Shown piece after piece: positions 1 to 10,777 of a stretch of DNA of 64,000 nucleotides. The notes beneath the pieces were generated by a model. The model was not told the DNA's origin. It was given only the letters and a program-made list of their open reading frames with translations, and did no database searches. Every line of letters starts with the position of its first letter. The first letter of the stretch is position 1. Source of the DNA: Furcasterigmium furcatum. Taxonomy: Eukaryota > Ascomycota > Sordariomycetes > Glomerellales > Plectosphaerellaceae. Made by a program: the position numbers and the translations under genes. The stretch covers positions 994,961-1,058,960 of the forward strand of contig BCIA01000006.1 of the NCBI GenBank assembly GCA_001599815.1, in the 5' to 3' direction.

Positions 1-279
1 TCCAAAGTTCCAAACCCGGGCGACTTGGTGTGCGACCTTATCAAACTAAAGATGGTGATACTTCTGTAGGTTGAGAAGTTGTAATAGATTTGGCTTCTGC
101 AGCCTTCTTATTTTGGAATTTGGGCTGAGATGAGAGTGATAGTGACACTGAGGCCCGTGTATATCAAGACAGCCAGACCCGCCTCAGCCCACATGCTTCC
201 TGTATCCAAGAACTCCCAAGACAAAGCTACTCCACCAACAGTCTTCCTTTGCTTCTGATTATCTTCATTAGATCTCGAC

Positions 280-589
280 ATGCGTTCCAACATCGTCCTG
301 ATCGCCCTTGCGGCTGGCGTGGCTGCGCAGACTTCTGGCACTCCCGTCACTACCAGGTTGGTTCCACTGCACCACGGTAATAACCATTAAAACCACTAAT
401 ACTACTATTCACAGCACCCCGCCCACTACTACTGCCAACCCTTGGCCCGGGGTTCCTGTCTGGCGCCAATGCGGTGGCATAAACTTCACGGGTGCCACGC
501 GTTGCGCGCCGGGTTCGAACTGCACGTTCCTCACCCCGTGGTTCTGGCAGTGCCTCCCCGATGGACATCAGGTTACTACTGCGCATTGA
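280..589 (+). CDS. Small secreted CBM1-only (fungal cellulose-binding) protein
   Basis: Two exons, 280-356 and 415-589, with a 58-nt GT..AG intron; the product is about 83 aa. It begins with a hydrophobic signal peptide (MRSNIVLIALAAGVAAQ) and a short Thr/Pro-rich linker. The rest is a carbohydrate-binding module family 1: VWRQCGGINFTGATRC, then APGSNCTF and an aromatic C-terminus WFWQC, giving the four CBM1 cysteines and the aromatic binding face. No catalytic domain follows; the stop comes nine codons after the last CBM1 cysteine. CBM1 modules bind crystalline cellulose and are usually attached to secreted hydrolases. A free-standing one could be an effector-like wall binder or a cellulose-loosening protein. 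The start is fixed by the signal peptide. Family call is strong, role unknown. Confidence 0.85.
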
Positions 590-1582
590 TGATGGAGCGG
601 TCTGAAAACAACATATTCAGGAGGGTTTTAGGAGGCCATCTTGTACCTACTCTTGAACCGCAGATCGTCAACAGGAAAGCCAGACAAAACGAAGGCATGC
701 CCTAGTTATGCCTTGGCGCACAAGTAACCTCTCTCGTTCGCTTGTTTGTGTCCAGGGCTCGAGAAAGGCTGTCGTTGAGTTCAAATCATCGATTACGAGC
801 AGGGGAAGAGAGATGGTATGTGAGGCTCTACGAATATAGGGCCTCCTTCTATCGTACAGTAGTCATTCTTATCACGCACAGATACTCTCATCGCCCAGTC
901 CTCGCCCTGACCGCCCTGCCTGTCATCCTGCATGCCTATAGCAGAAACTTAAAGCGGCGGGTGAGGGTCACCAATAGGGGCGCCAAATGGGTGACTGTAC
1001 GATGTAGTAGACGGACATGCCGCCAGCCACTGGTCCAGGCAAAGTCACTGTACAGACTCCGTCAGCTCTGATTCGGATCCAACCAACAATGGTGCAAAGT
1101 TCCTTTGGCCTGCCATGGGCCAGGGATCAAATCATTGATGATTATAGGCCCCAGGCCCTTTCCATCCTGCTTAGCAAGTACATGCCGTGCGACTGTTTTT
1201 GGAATCTTCATGCCTGAAGCCAAGAACGCGTATGTAACAGCGCGTATTTCGGCGACGGCTCAACCGTCCAGCCTTATCCTTATCTCCGGCAAAACAAGTC
1301 CAAGATAAAAACATAAGCTAACACGAGAGTCGCAGAATGCATCATCGGTCCAGCTGAATTGTTGTCGAGAAAAACTTCAGAGCTGCTCGAAGTCGATTCG
1401 CTAGTCGTTAGGATTACCTCTGGGTCATCCAGGGGCTCTCTCTAGTTTCTGGAATCAAGAGGAGGCCGTCTCTATTTTCTAAGGCTCGGTCTATTATCCG
1501 CTGGTCGACGTGGCCGTTTCGAGGGCGGCCGTCTTCGTCGGCTCGGTGAGCTCGAGGCAACCCAACTTCGCAACACCAGACA
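590..1582. other. Intergenic, no gene seen
   Basis: This stretch separates the CBM1 gene from the convergent 3' end of the AAA ATPase gene. Open frames are short, in several frames, and carry no recognisable motif or plausible splice structure. I see no tRNA-like or repeat structure. Confidence 0.6.
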
Positions 1583-4500
1583 CTATCTCAGCATCTCATC
1601 GCGGGCCCACTGCTCATCGGTGTGCCCCCTCACAGCCTTGAGATACTTGTTGAATGCCGCCGACGTCCGGATAACCTGGCTCAGGTGCGACCAGTCCAGT
1701 CTCTCCTTGCGATGTTTGGCAAGCTGGCGGGCCGTGAGAAGCGCGTTGCGAATCTGCCGCCCGTTCATTTCCTCCGCGGCGAGCTCGTCCAGACGCCTCT
1801 CGAGCTCGGCCATGTTCGCGTCCTCCTGCGGCGACTCCTCGATCATCTTGAAGAAGTTGTTCCAGATGGCCTTGCGCGACTTTCTCGTCAGGTTGTCGTA
1901 GTGGATGGCCACCTGGATGCGGGATTTGAAGGCTTCGTCGAAGGTGCCGACGCGGTTCGAGGTAAGAATGAGAATGCCTTCGTAGTATTCCAGGATTCGG
2001 AGGAACACTGCGCACTGTTAGTAGCAGTCCCGTGTCGGTTGTGAGGAAGCGGACTCACCAGATACCAAACTGTTTCGCTGCAGGTCGGCCATGGTTCTCT
2101 CTTCGAGGAAGACGTCTGCTTCATCCAGCAGTAGGACTGGTCAAGTCAGCATTCCTGGTCATGTCTGTCGCAGATACTGTTCAGCTCACCGCAGTCCCAG
2201 ATCTTTCCAAGATACAACACCGTCTTGATGTACTTTTCGACTTGCGTAGGCTCGATTCCTATGTCGCCACACGTCACTCGGTAGAGGGGCTTCTTGGCAA
2301 TCTCGGCGACACTGAAGATAGTTAGCAAGTCCTTACTCGATGTGCCTTACCCCTTGGAATCGGTTGAGGTTTCCGCGGAACGAACCTCTCGGCGGTCAGC
2401 GTCTTGCCAGTCCCCGGACTGCCATGCAGGAGGATGATCAGTCCATTGCCTTTTCCGGATATAATGTCGTCCATCTTCTCGGCCGTCTTCTGGACTTCAA
2501 CAAGGGCGTAGATCATTTCCTTGATCTTCTCGTCAAGCACCAGCCGTTTGAACGCTTGGTCGTTCCAGTCAATGGGCTCGAAACTCTCGACGTTCAGGAT
2601 GACTTGAGATGCTGTTAGTACGCGCACTTGTACAGACTCAGGTTGGAGAGGACCAACCCCATTTCTTCTCCTGTAGACTGAATCCAAAGGTCGTCGGCGG
2701 GAGGAGCATCATGTTTTTGGTTGATAATACCTCATCACGGTCGATCGACAGCGGCTCCTGGTCGTATTTGGACTTCTCGTACGACCGAGAATGCATCAAC
2801 GCGTTGCCGTGCATCAGCTGGTATGTAGCGACATCGACCATAAATCTGGATCCGACCTGAAGGGAGTGAGATCAAGCAGTCAGTAAACAGTACCAAGGTA
2901 AAACTTCCAAATTGACTCACATATTGGTAGGTCTTGTTTCGGTCCCAGCCGGTGTAGCTGGCATAGACCTGGCCTCTCATCTCCCAGGCTTTCCTCCCTC
3001 TGCTCTCAATCTTCTCCACGTCCTTCTTTTTCGCGAATTCCACAGGATAGATGTTGAGGCTCGAGATCTGCACCTCCTCTCCCTCGGGAATAACATCCAT
3101 ACTTCCGCTCCAGACCCTTCTGAGGAGCTGGGTCCCGTCATATTGCCATCCCCAGCCATCGAGAAAGACCTTTGTCGGTTTGATATCAGCGTACGATTCG
3201 AGCATGAACGCCTCTTGGACGCCGGCCTTCCGCGCCAGGACCATCTGATTGGGCTTGAAGAGCTTGCCGATATGACGCCCCGTGATGGCATGTCTGCTCA
3301 ACAGGGCATCAGCTTCTTCGTACTCCTTCCCGTAGGTTGTGGTAAGGTAGTCCAGGAGCGGCTGAACATCGGCTTCCCAGTCGGGATTCTCTTTGATCCC
3401 ATCAGCCAGCTTCTGACGATGGTGGAACATGAAGTTGTATGGGGAGTCCATCTCGGTATGAACCGTTGCGTCGTATCGCCTGGTTGGGTAGAACGAAAAC
3501 TCCGCCACCTGGTCAAGTACTCTCTGCAGCTTTCGGGAGACAATCTTCAGTCTCTCGCCCCGCTCGGATGCTGTCTGCCGCTCAATGGGCATCAGGGGCG
3601 CGAAGGGGTCGGCGTCCTGGGTGCTGCACGTGTGCTCTCGAAACACCACAAAGGCCACGTCTGGGTGGCGGACGAGGTACGCGCTGACATTATTGACTTT
3701 GGTCTTGGCGACGAGGCCTGGCGTTCTTTCATACGCATTGCTGCGAAGCTTCGGCTCGTCCATGTAAACATCCCTGTTGTGCTTGTGTGAAGCATTTGAG
3801 CAGTAGACTCGGTGGAGGACTTGGCCACGAGGCACTAGAGGTTTGCCCTCGTCGGGTTTCTGGTCGCCTTCGTCGTCCGAGCCACTTTCACTACTGCTGT
3901 CGTAGCCGGCTTGCGCGAAGTGCACCTCACTCTGGAGCATCTGGATCGTGTCGAGGAGGTATCCGATGTACAGCGATGTCCCTTGCGACTCGTCCGAAAT
4001 GTCGAAACCCAGGTGCTGTTCTCCGATTTGGGCGAGTGACTGCGCAAGCCCGCTCTTGTCTGCCTGTCGAGCGTTGGCGGCTTGGAGATCGCTCTGTATG
4101 CTTGCCAGCACGTTTTGTTGGGCGGCTTGCTCGAGCTCCTCGGCTGACTCTTTGGTCGAAACTTCCTCATCAAGACGACTGTTGCCATTGTCAGGGGTGG
4201 CATGCCCGTCGGTGGATGGCCCTGACAGAGCTGGAACCTCTCTAACTTGGGCTTCAACGGCATGAGCCTTGGTTTGTGAGGAGCCGCCGGATGTTTCCAG
4301 TGGACTTCCGTTCGGAACGGCTTGTCGTTTGTCTCCCTTCTTCGACATCTGAAGCCGCCACTCGGCATCTCTCGTGATCTTGACTCTCGGCATTCTTGTC
4401 TTGTCCACCCGTGGTGGCCCATGTTGACCTGGCATTGGTGGCGGCGGCATACGGGGAAGCGGAGGGTTGAACATTGGCGGTCTGGGACCAGGCATGCCGC

Positions 4501-4890
4501 CTCTTCCGAAGCCATCTGCGATTACTACTGTTGGCCTTATCGGTCCGGAACTCATCAAGTGAAGGGCAGCAGCTAGAGGCTGTCAGCGGGTGACCTGTAG
4601 CTACCTAGCTTTTGAACCTTCTCCTCACAGTCTTGATCAATCTGATCGCCCATCTTGGCAAGCAGATGCTTGTTCTGGACGTCCTTTCTGAACGTGTCAT
4701 CTTGAGAAATGGTTGGGTCTCTGAAAAACTGCTCCTCTTCGGAGTCTGAGGACCTCCCCGCAGATATACTTCGATTGTCCGAGTCGCTGTCATCATCGCT
4801 CGGCCCAGAAACCCCCTCCGGCGCTTCGGAAGGGGCTAAGTCGGTGTTTTCGGGGGCATCGGCCGGTCGTTCCGGTGCCTCGGGCGGCAT
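1583..4890 (-). CDS. AAA+ ATPase with fungal N-terminal DUF7025-type region
   Basis: Seven exons on the minus strand: 4890-4629, 4572-2921, 2856-2658, 2602-2386, 2311-2190, 2136-2059 and 2007-1583; frame is kept across all six introns (51-74 nt) and gives about 984 aa. The N-terminal 200 residues are acidic and low-complexity (Glu/Asp/Ser/Pro runs). The central region resembles the DUF7025 domain that precedes AAA modules in many fungal proteins. The AAA core has Walker A GSPGTGKT (about residues 765-772), Walker B LLLDEADV (about 818-826), sensor-1 ILILTSNR and an arginine-finger region VGTFDEAFKSR. Such proteins are predicted ATP-driven remodelling enzymes of unknown substrate; no signal or membrane segment is seen. 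The intron between exons 3 and 4 has two possible acceptors; I chose the one nine nt after a TACTAAC branch. The first exon is joined through a canonical GTGAGG donor, so the start at 4890 rather than the downstream Met (4554) is preferred. Confidence 0.88.
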
Positions 4891-5371
4891 CGCTATCGGG
4901 ATGGGTTCGCGGGATCTTTGCTAACGGCAGCAGACGGGCGGGGAGCAACGATGGCGAGGAGGAAGCAGGCCCAGAATGGCACAATGCGCAGATTTTGGAC
5001 CAGCTACGGTCGGTCACATGAGAGTGCGAGGCGTGCCTCTTTATCTCCAGCGACGGAGGGCGCCCGCCCCCAACTGCCAGGGTGTCTGCATGAAGCGCTT
5101 CTGCATCAGCCGGGGTTTGGCTGCCTTACAGCCAGCCTGATTTCCCCTCTTCCTCCCGAAGAGGGGTGAAGCTGCGTGACGCTGAGGTAACATGGCCAAT
5201 CCGGTGTCTGTTCGTCTGGTTGGGTGCTCGTCGGGGCTGGTTGGAGGCACCTGAGCTGCTCCCTTCTCCGACCCTCGGGGCAGTGCCATTGATCGTGAAG
5301 TCTCAGCCTCGAGGGGGCTGTGTCACGTCTGCGAATGTGAATGTGAATCCGCAGCCGATAAGATCTATACG
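4891..5371. other. Divergent promoter region
   Basis: This 481-nt gap lies between the start of the AAA ATPase gene (minus) and the start of the DUF7708 gene (plus), so it should hold both promoters. I see no TATA box I would defend and no coding sequence. Confidence 0.5.
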
Positions 5372-7352
5372 ATGGCCACTCAAAGATTTGGATTCACGAG
5401 CCATCCTCCCGACACAACAAGTCGCCTGATGGCTCCCACGACGAGCCTCGCATCGCGGGGCGCCGCCCCCGGGCTGCCGTACGCGAGGCTGGCTCTTCCC
5501 GACGTCGCCGAGCGCCAACCACACATGGACTGGTATCTCGGGGATCCGCAGCATGGGTATGTGATCGCGATTCCGGCTCATTCGTTTCGCGCGCTGACCA
5601 TCCGCTGCTCTAGTGGCTACAATCATGCAAAGGACGCCTTCGATGCGGCCGTCGCCGTCCTCCAGAAAGAGCTCACGCCAGATGATTGTCAGGCCATATG
5701 GTTAAAAAGCAAAACCTCTATGGAAGACGTTAAGGATGCCGTTCAAGTCGCCGTGAAAGAGTACGAGACGAAACGAAAGGCTTCCAGAGCACAGGCTTGG
5801 CTTGCAAGCTGTTCCTCGAAAGTCATGTACTATGCGTGTGAGCTCTCATCAAGACTAGGACCTCGGGACTTGCGGACTGCGAAGCTGACGCCTCGGTAGC
5901 TATTTTCGACGTATTTGTTCAGCACCATCCAGAATATGTGTCCCTCGCCTGGGGGACCATGAAGTTTCTCTTCGTTGTAGGTGCCGACATTGCCCTGCCT
6001 GCTCATGACAGTCACTGACGATGAGACGCCAGGCCGTTATTAACCACGAAGAGCTTATTACAGAGATATCCAGAGCAATTAGCAAGATCGCAGACGTTCT
6101 GCCTCGTACCGAGTTGCACTCTTTTCTCTACCCTACGGCACGCATGCAGGATTCTGTGTCGCAGCTGTATGCCAAAGTGCTCGAGTTCTTCGTCATGGCG
6201 ATACAATATTACAAGAAGGGCAAACTCATGCACTCCATCTCTTCGATCGTCAGACCCTTCAAGCTCAGCTTCAAGCCGATCATTGACGAGATCACCGAGC
6301 GTTCGATCAGAGTCGATGAGCTCGCGAGCGCGGCGTCAAAGGCCGAGATCAGAGATCTCCATCTTAACGTGCACGGCCTCAATCGGACACTACTTCAAGT
6401 AACGGAGATGCTCACTTGTGTGTTCACCTGTGTCGGAAGAATATTCAAGCTACTGACCAGCGTACTAGTCCATCAGCAACAGCAAGCCATCCACAGTCAA
6501 GCTCTGTTCACACTTCAAGAAGACTACAAGCTACTTTACCGCAAAGGCCAAGTTGAAGACATTCGCAAGGGCTTTCTCCTGGAAGACACCCCGGCATCAG
6601 ACGACAGCCTTGCGTACTGCAGGTCGATGCGAACCCGCCGCAGGCTGAAGTCATCCACGCAAATGCCCCGCAACTCTCTATCGACGCTGAAGTCATGGGT
6701 GTCAGAGCCCGGATCCTCTCTGCTCCTGGCGCAGGGACAGGGCGTTCGAACGAGTAGCCTGGACTTTGCCGCCGATTTTCTTGATGAGGTGCTCAAGAAG
6801 GAATACCCAGTCCTGTGGGCGCTGCCTTCTGCGCTGCACGACGAAGGATCCACGGTCACCATGCAAGGGATTCTTCGGTCACTCATATCCCAGACCCTGG
6901 CGCTGGACCAGCGCGTCGTCAGCGAGGGCACGAACCCGGTGTCCAATAAGCACTTCAAGACGGCAACCAGCATCCAGCAGTGGCTCACCCTGTTTGAGCG
7001 CTGCATCTCCTCGCTCAAGCAGCTTTTCCTACTAATTGACCTCAAGCTCATCGAAACGGCGTTAGAGAACAATGACGACGACGACGATTTCTTCAGCGTC
7101 AACACATTTCTGGAGTACCTGGAGGAGCTGGTAGCTCGGCGGCCCCAGGGGCTCAAGGTGGTGGTGCTGTCTTGGAGGTTCACCAGCGTGACGTCGCTGG
7201 ATGCGGGAGATCTTTTCGACGAGAACCAGATTTTCACGGACATGGGCCGTCGCGTGGAGAGGATGATGCGCCAGCCAAAGTACAGGGCCTTTTACAGGAG
7301 AAGGAACCAGAGACTGAGCGAGGATTTTACTCTGGATGCCGCGAGCGACTGA
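5372..7352 (+). CDS. DUF7708 (fungal STAND/NLR N-terminal type) protein
   Basis: Exons 5372-5556, 5614-5837, 5900-5976, 6033-6417 and 6469-7352 give about 584 aa. The intron 6418-6468 is a multiple of three with no stop; it has GTGTGT, a CTGAC branch and TAG, so I call it spliced with less certainty. The N-terminal half carries the DUF7708 hallmarks: HHPEYVSLAWGTMKFLFV, NHEELITEISRAISKIADVLPRTE, and a FYK/YYKKGKLMHS-type segment. This domain sits at the N-terminus of many fungal NLR-like (NACHT-ankyrin/WD40) proteins. The C-terminal half resembles the short ATPase-like module of related standalone proteins, but its P-loop position (LLLAQGQGVRTSS) lacks the GxxxxGK[ST] signature, so ATP binding is doubtful. 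There is no repeat domain. A run of five Asp residues occurs near codon 440. Cytoplasmic and possibly related to heterokaryon or self-recognition pathways by family only. Confidence 0.8.
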
Positions 7353-8194
7353 TAAGAGTGTGCCCTGGGAGTCATAGGCGGCATCACGAACCCAGCTACA
7401 TAAGTCAGACAAGATGGTCAACATTCTCCATCAGAGTCGTTCCGGTACGTGCAGTGTCACCGCAGCGTGGCGTCCTCACACCTAGTGCAGGTGGCAGACT
7501 CTGAGTCAACGCAAGACGCCGACTGGGCCTCCACCTCGCCACCAGAGCAGCCAGAATCCCCGACATCTACGAGAGATGGTCTACCCGTATCCCAGAGCCG
7601 AGCACGACAGACTCGTCAAGCGTCTCGAATCCGGGCGAGGACGCCACAGCGCCGGCCGCAAGTCGGGCTTCACAATGCGAGCCGGGAGACCCCAAGCTTT
7701 TTACCAACAAGGCGACAGCAAAAGTCGAAGGAAGGACACTGAGCCAGATGGAGTCGCCGAATGATGTGCACGAAATGAACTCGGAAAATGGTGGTGCAGC
7801 CCGTGGAGCTGAGCACACACGAGTACAACGGCCGCTGGCAAACGGAGAAACAGGGCGATCGTGATGAATGGGAAGCCGTTACGAGAGGTGACAAGGTGAG
7901 ACGCGAGGTCTCACTTCGGGCCACGCGGAAGGCGCTGCCGAGTCTTGATGTGAATCTGCCCGCACTTTAGGAATGTGGCCTTCGTCGCGCTTACGAACTT
8001 CCGCATATTTGATAGACTCCCACAAGTCTTAAAAGCCCGCGCCTCTCCCACCTCTGTACTATACCTCTAGCAGTTCACCTAAGACCATCCACATCCACTC
8101 CTGCGTTGTGGCTTCGCACCTCCACCTGCAGCCAAGAACCTCCCTCCCTCAATCCCTGCCTCTCGATCCAAGAAGCGCGAATCCACCCGCAATC
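7353..8194. other. Intergenic, no defensible gene
   Basis: Low-content frames rich in Arg/Ser/Pro occur at 7449-7742 and 7576-7764, but they lie in two different frames, have no motif, and do not splice convincingly onto the DUF7708 gene. The right part is the C- and T-rich leader of the next gene (pyrimidine tracts around 8040-8160). Confidence 0.5.
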
Positions 8195-8653
8195 ATGAAG
8201 GTCACCTTTAACATCTTCCTCTTCCTCGGCCTGGTGGCCACCGTTCTCGCCCAGGCCCTCGACAACCGCTACATCGTCATGCTCAAGCGCGTAAGTCCCC
8301 CTACGACGACTCAGCTCCTTCCCTTCCGCGAAGCAGCTTCACCTCTATTGATTCAAACCCGTGCTCACTCCCCCCAGGACTCCGACATCGACGCCTACCT
8401 CGAGAAGATCTCTGCCCTCGGCGACGTCGAGGAAATCCTCCGCTGGCACGGCGCCAGCATCTTCTACGGCGTCGCCGTCCGCTCCCTCGAGCACGACCTC
8501 GAGTCTCTCGGCGCCTACCCCGAGGTCGAGTCCGTCGAGGTGGACCAGATCATCACGATCCCCGGGTGCCCCGTCGAGCCGTGCACGATCACCGACGAGC
8601 TCGAGGAGAAGGATCGCCGGGCGTCGCTCATGGCGGTCGAGTGGAATGCCTGA
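8195..8653 (+). CDS. Secreted stand-alone inhibitor I9 (subtilisin propeptide-like) protein
   Basis: Exons 8195-8290 and 8378-8653 give about 123 aa. The intron (87 nt, GTAAGT..CCCAG) is a multiple of three and has no stop, so a retained-intron isoform would stay in frame. The product has a clear signal peptide (MKVTFNIFLFLGLVATVLAQA) followed by NRYIVMLKR, the first strand of the I9 fold. DAYLEKISALGD..EEILRW, FYGVAVRS and PEVESVEVDQII follow, as in subtilisin propeptides and yeast proteinase B inhibitor Pbi2. No protease domain follows. Pbi2 relatives inhibit subtilases; a signal peptide suggests action in the secretory path or outside the cell. The Met at 8195 is chosen over 8108 because it starts the signal peptide. 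Confidence 0.82.
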   Translation: MKVTFNIFLFLGLVATVLAQALDNRYIVMLKRVSPPTTTQLLPFREAASPLLIQTRAHSPQDSDIDAYLEKISALGDVEEILRWHGASIFYGVAVRSLEHDLESLGAYPEVESVEVDQIITIPGCPVEPCTITDELEEKDRRASLMAVEWNA

Positions 8654-9009
8654 TCGATCGGCTATGCCGCGGGGAAAGAAAAGGCCACTGATACGCAAGG
8701 AAGCGCCTACTTAATGAATACACGACTGCACCTGGATGGGAGATGGGGCAAGGCAGGCAGGAACCGCCGGGGCGAACGGAGGAGTGGATACCCTGCCCCC
8801 GGTGAAGCGGGGCCGATCACGGCAAAAAGTCCGGAGGACGAAAAGGGAAACGGGAATAAAACTCGGCTTGCAATTCAGAACGTCTCATGAACTCATGCTG
8901 CTATGCTCAATTTGATACATGAATCGGCCGTTATCGACAGGTCTATGCTCGCTTGCTTTTTACACTATCCTAACATCCTACTGCCGTACCCATGTCCATG
9001 TCCTGACGC
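8654..9009. other. Shared 3' region of convergent genes
   Basis: This 356-nt gap lies between the stops of the I9 gene (plus) and the 5'-nucleotidase gene (minus). It is likely the two 3' UTRs; an AATAAA-like run (gggaataaaactcgg) near 8851-8865 would suit the plus-strand transcript. Confidence 0.5.
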
Positions 9010-10777
9010 TTACAGGTCGGTCTTCTTGGGCCTGGGGATGCAGGTGCGGGTGGAGGAGGGGGCGGCGGAGGTGGAGGTCGGGTCGCCGCCGCCGGGGATC
9101 TCGTCGACCTGCTCGATGCGGCCCTCGAGGCCGGTGTCGATGGGGGAGAAGTCGGCGAGGTAGCGGATGAGGACGTCGTCCTGCTTGTCGAGGGGGATGA
9201 AGCCGGTCTGGGTGACGAGGATGTTGTCGCCGCCGCCGGCAAGGAAGTCGAGGGTGGCCATGACATAGTTGGCGGTGGGGTCGATGGGCTCGCCGTCGAT
9301 GAGCACGCGGACGAGGCGGGAGCCGGCGGGCTGGGCGGGGTTGTACTGGATCTTGATGGAGCCGGAGACCTGGAAGCCGGAGGTGACGGGGTTGCCGTTG
9401 AACTGGTTGACGCGGCTGACGCAGCCCTCGATGATCTTGAGGATGTCGGCGCCGGAGTAGGTCAGCTCGACGATGGTGTTGCCGAAGGGGAACGCGCGGA
9501 GGACGTCGCCGCGGGTGATGTCGCCGGCGTCGATGGTGGAGCGGATGCCGCCGGCGTTGACGAGGGCGAAGTCGGTGGAGCCGGCGCGGTAGTACTCCAT
9601 GGCGTCGGACATGACGTTGCCGAGGTTGCACTCCTGGGTCTGGCAGGTGGTCTGCTCGAGGACCAGGCTGGAGGAGCCGACGACCTCGCCGGCGAACTCC
9701 TCGAAGGGACCGGCCCAGTCCTCGATCTGCTGCTGAAGGTCCTCGTCCTGGGCGGTGGCGTTGGTCATGCGGATGGGACCGCCGGTGTAGGACAGGGCGT
9801 GGCCCTCGGCGTCGAAGGTGACGTCGATGAAGCCGAGGTACTCACCCCAGCGGTAGGCCTGGACGATGAAGACCTCGTTGCCCTCGGCGTCCTCGACGAT
9901 GGTGGGGTAGTCACCCTGGCCGTTGGGGATGCCGAGGGGGGTGTGGGAGTGGCCGCCCATGATGAGGGAGAGGCCGGTGGTGGCCTTAGCAAGGGCCTGA
10001 TCCTCCTCGTAGCCGATGTGGGTGAGGCCGACGATCCTCTTGATGTCGGTGGTGGCCTTGATGTGGTCGATGGCGGCCTGGACGGTCGAGGCGACGTCGA
10101 GGAACTCGGTGCCCGGGCCGGGGTTGGCGATGTTGCTGGTGGTGGGGGTGGTGCAACCGATGACGGCGACGCCGTAGTCCTCGAACAGGACGTAGGGCAG
10201 GATGGTCTCGTTCAGGGCGGGGTGGTCGGAGACGATGTTGACCGAGGTGACAGGGAAGGTCAGGTTGAGGAGGAACTCGCCGAGCTCGTCGTCGCCGCCG
10301 TCGAACTCGTGGTTGCCGAGGGTCATGGCGTCGAAGCCGAGCTGGTTGAGGGTCTCGCCGATCTTCTCGGGCCCGTAGTACGTGTAGTACAGGGTGCCCT
10401 GGAACTCGTCACCAGCGTTGAGCCAGAGGGACTGGTTGTACTGGGGGCGGAGCTCGTCGACGGCGGTCTTGATGCGGGCGTAACCGCCGTAGCAGCCGCG
10501 GTTGGGGTCAACGCAGTCGGCGCCGGACGAGTAGAACTCGTCGAGATGGGCGTGGACATCGTTGATGTGGAAGAAAGCTGGGCAATGGGGTCAGCCTATG
10601 TCTCTCTTCAGGGTCAATACCGATGGCAGACGTACAGAAGCTGAAGTCGCCCTCCTCAGAGGCCTGGCGCTTGGCCATGCGCTTGCTGACGAGCTGGTTG
10701 GCGTTGACCTTCTCGTGGCCGGCGCTGACAGCGCCGGCAAGGGCGAGGGCGGAAGCGGCGATGAGAGTCTGCTTCAT
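9010..10777 (-). CDS. Secreted 5'-nucleotidase / UshA-type metallophosphoesterase
   Basis: Exons 10777-10636 and 10577-9010 (58-nt intron) give about 569 aa. It starts with a signal peptide (MKQTLIAASALALAGAVSAG) followed by a KR pair that could be a Kex2 site. The metallophosphoesterase domain shows FFHINDVHAHLDEFY (first metal-binding block), LNAGDEFQGT, TLGNHEFDGG and later GGHSHTPLG, which together are the dinuclear-metal motifs. The 5'-nucleotidase C-terminal substrate domain follows with NAGGIRSTIDAGDIT and the FPFGNTIVELTYSG block. It should release phosphate from extracellular nucleotides, with nucleosides as products. The tail is Ser/Thr-rich and ends in a basic stretch without a hydrophobic GPI signal. 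The gene stands alone on the minus strand, convergent with the I9 gene. Confidence 0.92.

Noticed and set aside
4573..4604. 32-nt intron in the AAA ATPase gene
   Set aside because: Too short for fungal splicing; a 56-nt intron with GTGAGG donor and CTGAC branch in the same place keeps frame and was preferred.
7449..7764. Possible extra C-terminal exon of the DUF7708 gene
   Set aside because: No splice pair joins it in frame with a sensible protein, and the gene already ends with a normal stop.
9799..10644. 281-codon open frame, Gly/Val/Asp-rich
   Set aside because: Antisense to the 5'-nucleotidase.
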